Positions 61,734 to 64,000 of a stretch of 64,000 nucleotides of DNA are shown piece after piece. A program made the position numbers and the translations under genes. Position 1 is the stretch's first letter; every line of letters starts with the position of its first letter. The stretch is taken from NCBI GenBank assembly GCA_964583165.1, contig CAZOVK010000004.1:1-64000 (forward strand). Direction: 5' to 3'. The stretch is from CAZOVK01 sp964583165. Lineage in GTDB: Bacteria > Bacillota > Clostridia > Lachnospirales > WRAX01. Below the pieces are notes generated by a model. It was not told the DNA's origin. It saw only the letters and a list, made by a program, of their open reading frames with translations, and did no database searches.

Positions 61734-61856
61734 TGTCACAAAACGACGAATTTTGAAAGTGTCGCGCTCGTCAGTTATGTAATTTTTAATATGATGAAAC
61801 CACAAGGGTCGATGAGGCATGGGGTAGAGCAGAAGTTGCGGTGCCCTTGCCCTACG

Positions 61857-61901
61857 GGAAATATGACATTACTTATTTATTTGTATATAAGTAACATTTC
61901 C
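61857..61901. repeat. Imperfect inverted repeat upstream of ileS
   Basis: GGAAAT ... TTACTTAT, a short loop, then ATAAGTAA ... ATTTCC. It lies upstream of the ileS -35 and is not in the transcript. The neighbouring stretch 61790-61856 is GC-richer than its surroundings and codes for nothing I can recognise. Confidence 0.5.
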
Positions 61902-61903
61902 GC

Positions 61904-61932
61904 TTTACAAATCAGTCAAATACATGTATATT
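61904..61932 (+). promoter_or_regulatory. Promoter of ileS
   Basis: TTTACA (61904-61909), a 17-base spacer and TATATT (61927-61932). The leader would be only about 28 bases, too short for a T-box. Confidence 0.6.
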
Positions 61933-61966
61933 ATAGGAAAGACTTAACAAGCAATCGGAGGGTAAC

Positions 61967-64000
61967 ATGTACGACAAGGTTTCAACAGACTTGAATTTCA
62001 CAGAGCGTGAGAAACAGGTTCTGGCATTTTGGGAAAAACATGGGATATTCGCGAAAAGCATTGAAAAACGTGAGGGTGCGCCGATTTTTACGTTCTATGA
62101 CGGGCCGCCGACGGCTAACGGAATGCCACATATTGGGCATATTATCACGCGTGCCGTCAAGGACTTGATTCCGCGCTACCGCACAATGAAAGGCTTTCAG
62201 GTTCTTCGCAAGGCGGGCTGGGATACGCACGGTTTGCCTGTTGAATTGGAAGTTGAAAAGTTATTGGGTATTAACGGCAAGCCGCAGATTGAAAGCTACG
62301 GCATTGAGCCTTTTATAGAGCAGTGTAAAAAGAGTGTCTGGAAATATGAAACAGAATGGCGCGAAATGAGCCAGCGCGTCGGTTTCTGGGCAGATATGGA
62401 TAACCCGTATGTTACCTATCATAACAGCTATATCGAATCGGTTTGGTGGGCGCTTAAAAAGATTTGGGATAAGGGCTTATTATATAAGGGGCATAAAATT
62501 GTGCCATATTGCCCGCGTTGTGGCACGGCGCTTTCCAGCCATGAAGTAGCGCAGGGATACAAGGACGTTACGGAGAAGTCAATATTTGTGAAGTTTAAGG
62601 TCGCGGGTAAGGACGAGTTCTTCCTTGCGTGGACCACTACGCCTTGGACATTACCATCTAATATTGCGCTGGCGATGAATGGTAATGAAGATTATGCGCG
62701 TGTCAGCTATAACGGAGAGATTCTCATTATGGCTAAGGCGCTGGTTGAGCCTGTGCTTAAAAAGGATTTTGAGATTCTGTCGCTTCATAAGGGTTTTGAC
62801 TTCGAGCATGTTCACTATGAGCCGCTGTTTGGCTTTGTTGAACCACGCGAGGATGGTTATTATGTCGTTTGTGACGACTATGTAACGCTCACCGACGGTT
62901 CTGGCATTGTTCATACCGCGCCCGCATTCGGTGAGGACGATAATAGGGTTGGCAGGCGTTATAACTTGCCGTTTATTCAGCTTGTTAACGAACAGGGTTG
63001 TTTCGTTGACGGAACGCCTTGGGCGGGCGTGTTTGTGAAGAAAGCCGACGCGCAAATTATTGAAGACTTGAAGAATGAGAATAAATTATTCCATGCGCTA
63101 GATTACGCGCATAGCTACCCGTTCTGTTGGCGTTGTGACACGCCGTTATTGTATTACGCGCGTCATTCGTGGTTTATCGCTATGTCAACAGTACGTCAAG
63201 ATTTGTTGGTTAACAACGACAACATCAACTGGATGCCCGATAACATCAAAACAGGGCGTTTCGGCAATTGGCTAGAAAATGTACAAGACTGGAGTATTTC
63301 GCGTGAGCGTTATTGGGGTACGCCGTTACCGATATGGGAGTGCGAATGTGGTCATCAGCACGCTATCGGCAGTGTAGCCGAACTGCGTGAAATGGCTGTT
63401 GAAAACGTGCCCGAAGATGTTGAACTGCACAAGCCGCATATTGATAAGGTACATCTTAATTGTCCGAAATGTGGCAAGCCAATGACGCGTGTTAGCGAAG
63501 TCATCGACTGTTGGTTTGACTCGGGCGCGATGCCTTTCGCGCAATGGCATTACCCGTTTGAGAATAAGGAAATATTTGAACAGAACTTCCCCGCGGACTT
63601 CATCAGCGAAGCCGTTGACCAGACGCGCGGTTGGTTCTATACACTACATGCGATTTCGACGCTTCTGTTTGAGCGCCCCGCCTATAAGAACTGTATCGTA
63701 TTGGGGCATGTAGGCGACAAAGATGGCGTAAAGATGTCTAAACACAAAGGCAATGTCGTTGACCCGTGGACAGCGCTGAATAAGCAGGGTGCGGATGCTG
63801 TCCGCTGGTATTTCTATGTGTCGAGCGCGCCGTGGTTGCCGAGCCGTTTTTCGGAAGAAGCAGTCAACGAAGGTCAGCGCAAGTATATGGGCACGCTCTG
63901 GAATACCTACGCGTTCTATATTCTCTACGCGAATATCGATAAATTCGACCCGACACAATACACGCTTGATATAGACAAACTAAATGTCATGGATAAGTGG
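61967..64000 (+). CDS. ileS: Isoleucyl-tRNA synthetase, type 2 (IleS2), C-terminus cut off
   Basis: The first 678 codons of a class I synthetase run from an ATG (GGAGGG just upstream) to the right window edge. The HIGH signature is in NGMPHIGHIITRAV; KMSKS appears as KMSKHKGN. The editing domain (about 200-385) has AWTTTPWTLPSN and an HTAPAFGEDD motif. The zinc-type cysteines PYCPRCGTAL, ECECGHQ and CPKCGKP are visible. The stretch SSHEVAQGYKDV marks the longer type-2 form, which includes mupirocin-tolerant enzymes; a type-1 enzyme would have a different pattern. About a third of the gene lies beyond the window. Confidence 0.95.
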   Translation, partial: MYDKVSTDLNFTEREKQVLAFWEKHGIFAKSIEKREGAPIFTFYDGPPTANGMPHIGHIITRAVKDLIPRYRTMKGFQVLRKAGWDTHGLPVELEVEKLLGINGKPQIESYGIEPFIEQCKKSVWKYETEWREMSQRVGFWADMDNPYVTYHNSYIESVWWALKKIWDKGLLYKGHKIVPYCPRCGTALSSHEVAQGYKDVTEKSIFVKFKVAGKDEFFLAWTTTPWTLPSNIALAMNGNEDYARVSYNGEILIMAKALVEPVLKKDFEILSLHKGFDFEHVHYEPLFGFVEPREDGYYVVCDDYVTLTDGSGIVHTAPAFGEDDNRVGRRYNLPFIQLVNEQGCFVDGTPWAGVFVKKADAQIIEDLKNENKLFHALDYAHSYPFCWRCDTPLLYYARHSWFIAMSTVRQDLLVNNDNINWMPDNIKTGRFGNWLENVQDWSISRERYWGTPLPIWECECGHQHAIGSVAELREMAVENVPEDVELHKPHIDKVHLNCPKCGKPMTRVSEVIDCWFDSGAMPFAQWHYPFENKEIFEQNFPADFISEAVDQTRGWFYTLHAISTLLFERPAYKNCIVLGHVGDKDGVKMSKHKGNVVDPWTALNKQGADAVRWYFYVSSAPWLPSRFSEEAVNEGQRKYMGTLWNTYAFYILYANIDKFDPTQYTLDIDKLNVMDKW

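Noticed and set aside
61675..61800. Purine riboswitch before the NCS2 permease
   Set aside because: The promoter sits about 30 bases from the start codon and no purine-riboswitch core is seen.
61787..61966. tRNA gene or T-box before ileS
   Set aside because: No tRNA arms or GTTC loop and no T-box sequence could be found; the promoter leaves a short leader.

Overview
The window looks like the chromosome of an anaerobic, spore-forming, motile member of the Clostridia (Bacillota) with a mid-range G+C content. The evidence is a SpoIVFB-type protease with a SpoIVFA-position partner, a YlmC/YmxH-type protein, two methyl-accepting chemotaxis proteins, a selenium gene set, a compact FeoB and a PPi-type phosphofructokinase. 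Strong Shine-Dalgarno sites (GGAGG, GGGTGAT, GAGGTGATTT) and classic TTGACA/TATAAT promoters fit this. The species cannot be named from the sequence. I found no rRNA, tRNA, CRISPR array, insertion sequence or phage gene. Most of the window is ordinary core genome, and the unusual part is the first 10 kb.

Layout. 1-9.8 kb: a cut-off peptide-binding lipoprotein gene with its promoter and leader hairpin, a divergent MFS transporter, then a five-gene peptide-type ABC importer on the minus strand (binding lipoprotein, DppB, DppC, DppD, DppF) plus a small membrane protein. DppC carries a seven-repeat RCC1-like propeller in its first external loop, and DppF carries an insert of about 145 residues in its ATPase domain. 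9.9-14.1 kb: U32 protein, M20 peptidase and AEC transporter, a peptide-flavoured operon. 14.2-18.8 kb (minus): AlkZ-like winged-helix protein, DUF6054 protein, RsgA, a membrane protein, and the SpoIVFB/SpoIVFA-like pair. 18.9-24.7 kb (plus): sugar kinase-selA-selD-yedF, then a fresh promoter and rnhB-flhB-like-yraN-rsfS. 24.7-28.2 kb: ferritin-like protein, membrane protein, MATE transporter, mannose-6-phosphate isomerase.

28.2-36.3 kb (minus): greA-lysS-rnz-ECF sigma-anti-sigma-membrane protein-tsaD behind a consensus promoter, preceded by deoD-pfp. 36.4-42.3 kb (plus): a chemoreceptor with a cysteine-rich PAS domain, FeoB with an altered guanine-specificity motif, YlmC, a YpsA-like protein and a cysteine-motif flavoprotein. 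42.2-43.6 kb (minus): a C39-like secreted peptidase and a newly called 74-residue tail-anchored protein. 43.6-47.0 kb: ABC-F and MurA.

47.1-56.2 kb (minus): a seven-gene run of a heterodimeric ABC exporter, Gfo/Idh/MocA oxidoreductase, PH-domain protein, WalJ-like hydrolase, Cache chemoreceptor and alpha/beta hydrolase. Its promoter overlaps head-on the promoter of gltX-smpB-tkt (56.3-60.2 kb). The window closes with an NCS2 purine permease and the first 678 codons of a type-2 isoleucyl-tRNA synthetase.

The best candidate for something undescribed is the importer with the RCC1 propeller built into its permease. The cysteine-rich sensor and flavoprotein, the NxxN FeoB, the LytM-less SpoIVFA-position protein and the small tail-anchored protein follow.
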